From assembly GCA_015069495.1 (NCBI GenBank), contig SVIN01000013.1:1-49209 (forward strand): a DNA stretch of 49,209 nt. Reading direction: 5' to 3'. Shown one piece after another: positions 49,077-49,209 of this stretch; within the stretch, counting starts at the first letter, position 1; each line of letters begins with the position of its first letter. This stretch comes from Clostridiales bacterium (GTDB lineage Bacteria > Bacillota > Clostridia > Christensenellales > Borkfalkiaceae). The notes beneath the pieces were generated by a model that was not told the origin of the DNA, made no database searches, and was given only the letters and a program-made list of their open reading frames with translations. A program made the translations under genes and the position numbers.

Positions 49077-49209
49077 TTGTATCCTTATGCTGAGAGTGGA
49101 GTAATCCACGAGGACAGCGACCACGTGCATTTTGTGGGCGGATTGTATTCTTATGCCGAGAGTGGAGTAAGCCACAAGGACAGCGACCACGTGCGTTTTG
49201 TGGGTGGGT
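49077..49209. repeat. 66-bp tandem repeat, two units, running off the window
   Basis: Units 49077-49142 and 49143-49208 differ at about 7 of 66 positions. Each has a stem GTGGA-GTAA-TCCAC (GTGGA-GTAA-GCCAC in unit 2) and CCACGTGC...TTTTGTGGG. No reading frame favoured. The array may continue beyond the edge. Confidence 0.75.

Overview
The window looks like a chromosomal segment from an uncultured anaerobic Bacillota, most likely a gut clostridium. Supporting evidence: single-membrane export genes (type I and II signal peptidases, Lgt), a Sua5/YwlE-type phosphatase/RpiB cluster, a type III glutamine synthetase, a DnaD-like primosome protein, a tetrahydrofolate riboswitch before an ECF S-component, a cytosolic GH29 fucosidase, sigma-A type promoters (TTGNNN-17-TATAAT) and AGGAGG-type ribosome sites. 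The genus is not determinable by eye. I see no prophage, CRISPR array or complete insertion sequence; most of the window is housekeeping DNA, and the oddities sit between genes.

Layout. 1-2400: the first 31 codons of an alpha/beta hydrolase, then a nuclease with zinc-ribbon repeats. 2400-15000, minus strand: tRNA-Leu with a facing tRNA-end-matched element; pepE, rpiB, phosphatase, tsaC/sua5; dnaB, pepF; a DUF711/ACT pair; a membrane protein, degV, signal peptidase I and a hydrolase-fold protein. 15000-20800: a DnaD protein fused to a helicase-loader N-domain, a small lipoprotein, tRNA-Ser with an array of tRNA-end-matched elements, a small MITE-like element, a DUF1508 protein, and a radical-SAM/DUF4130 DNA-repair pair on an apparently leaderless mRNA. 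20900-27100: glnN, nadE, fucosidase, mgsA, tmRNA and a flavodoxin-like oxidoreductase. 27200-36500: an anchored extracytoplasmic protein with a disturbed 5' end, MscS, a YwaF-like protein, an ICMT-like methyltransferase, a Na/Pi cotransporter, an MFS transporter, upp, then 660 bp of dispersed repeats. 36500-46900, minus strand: one long gene train lgt, pncB, lspA, rluD, DUF512, der, plsY, trkA, trkH. 47000-49209: the riboswitch-controlled folate-type transporter, a DUF421/DUF4363 pair, a 36-bp palindrome and a 66-bp tandem repeat running off the edge.

How the genes relate. DnaB and the DnaD/loader fusion are parts of one replication-restart machine. Lgt and LspA are consecutive steps of lipoprotein maturation and flank nicotinate phosphoribosyltransferase; NadE elsewhere completes NAD salvage. 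Type III GS and ammonia-dependent NadE sit side by side. TrkA and TrkH form one potassium importer.

The most interesting signal is a set of roughly 140-nt elements next to both tRNA genes. Their inverted ends match the acceptor stem and 3' end of whichever tRNA they adjoin. Two of them, 15 kb apart, share internal boxes at identical spacing.
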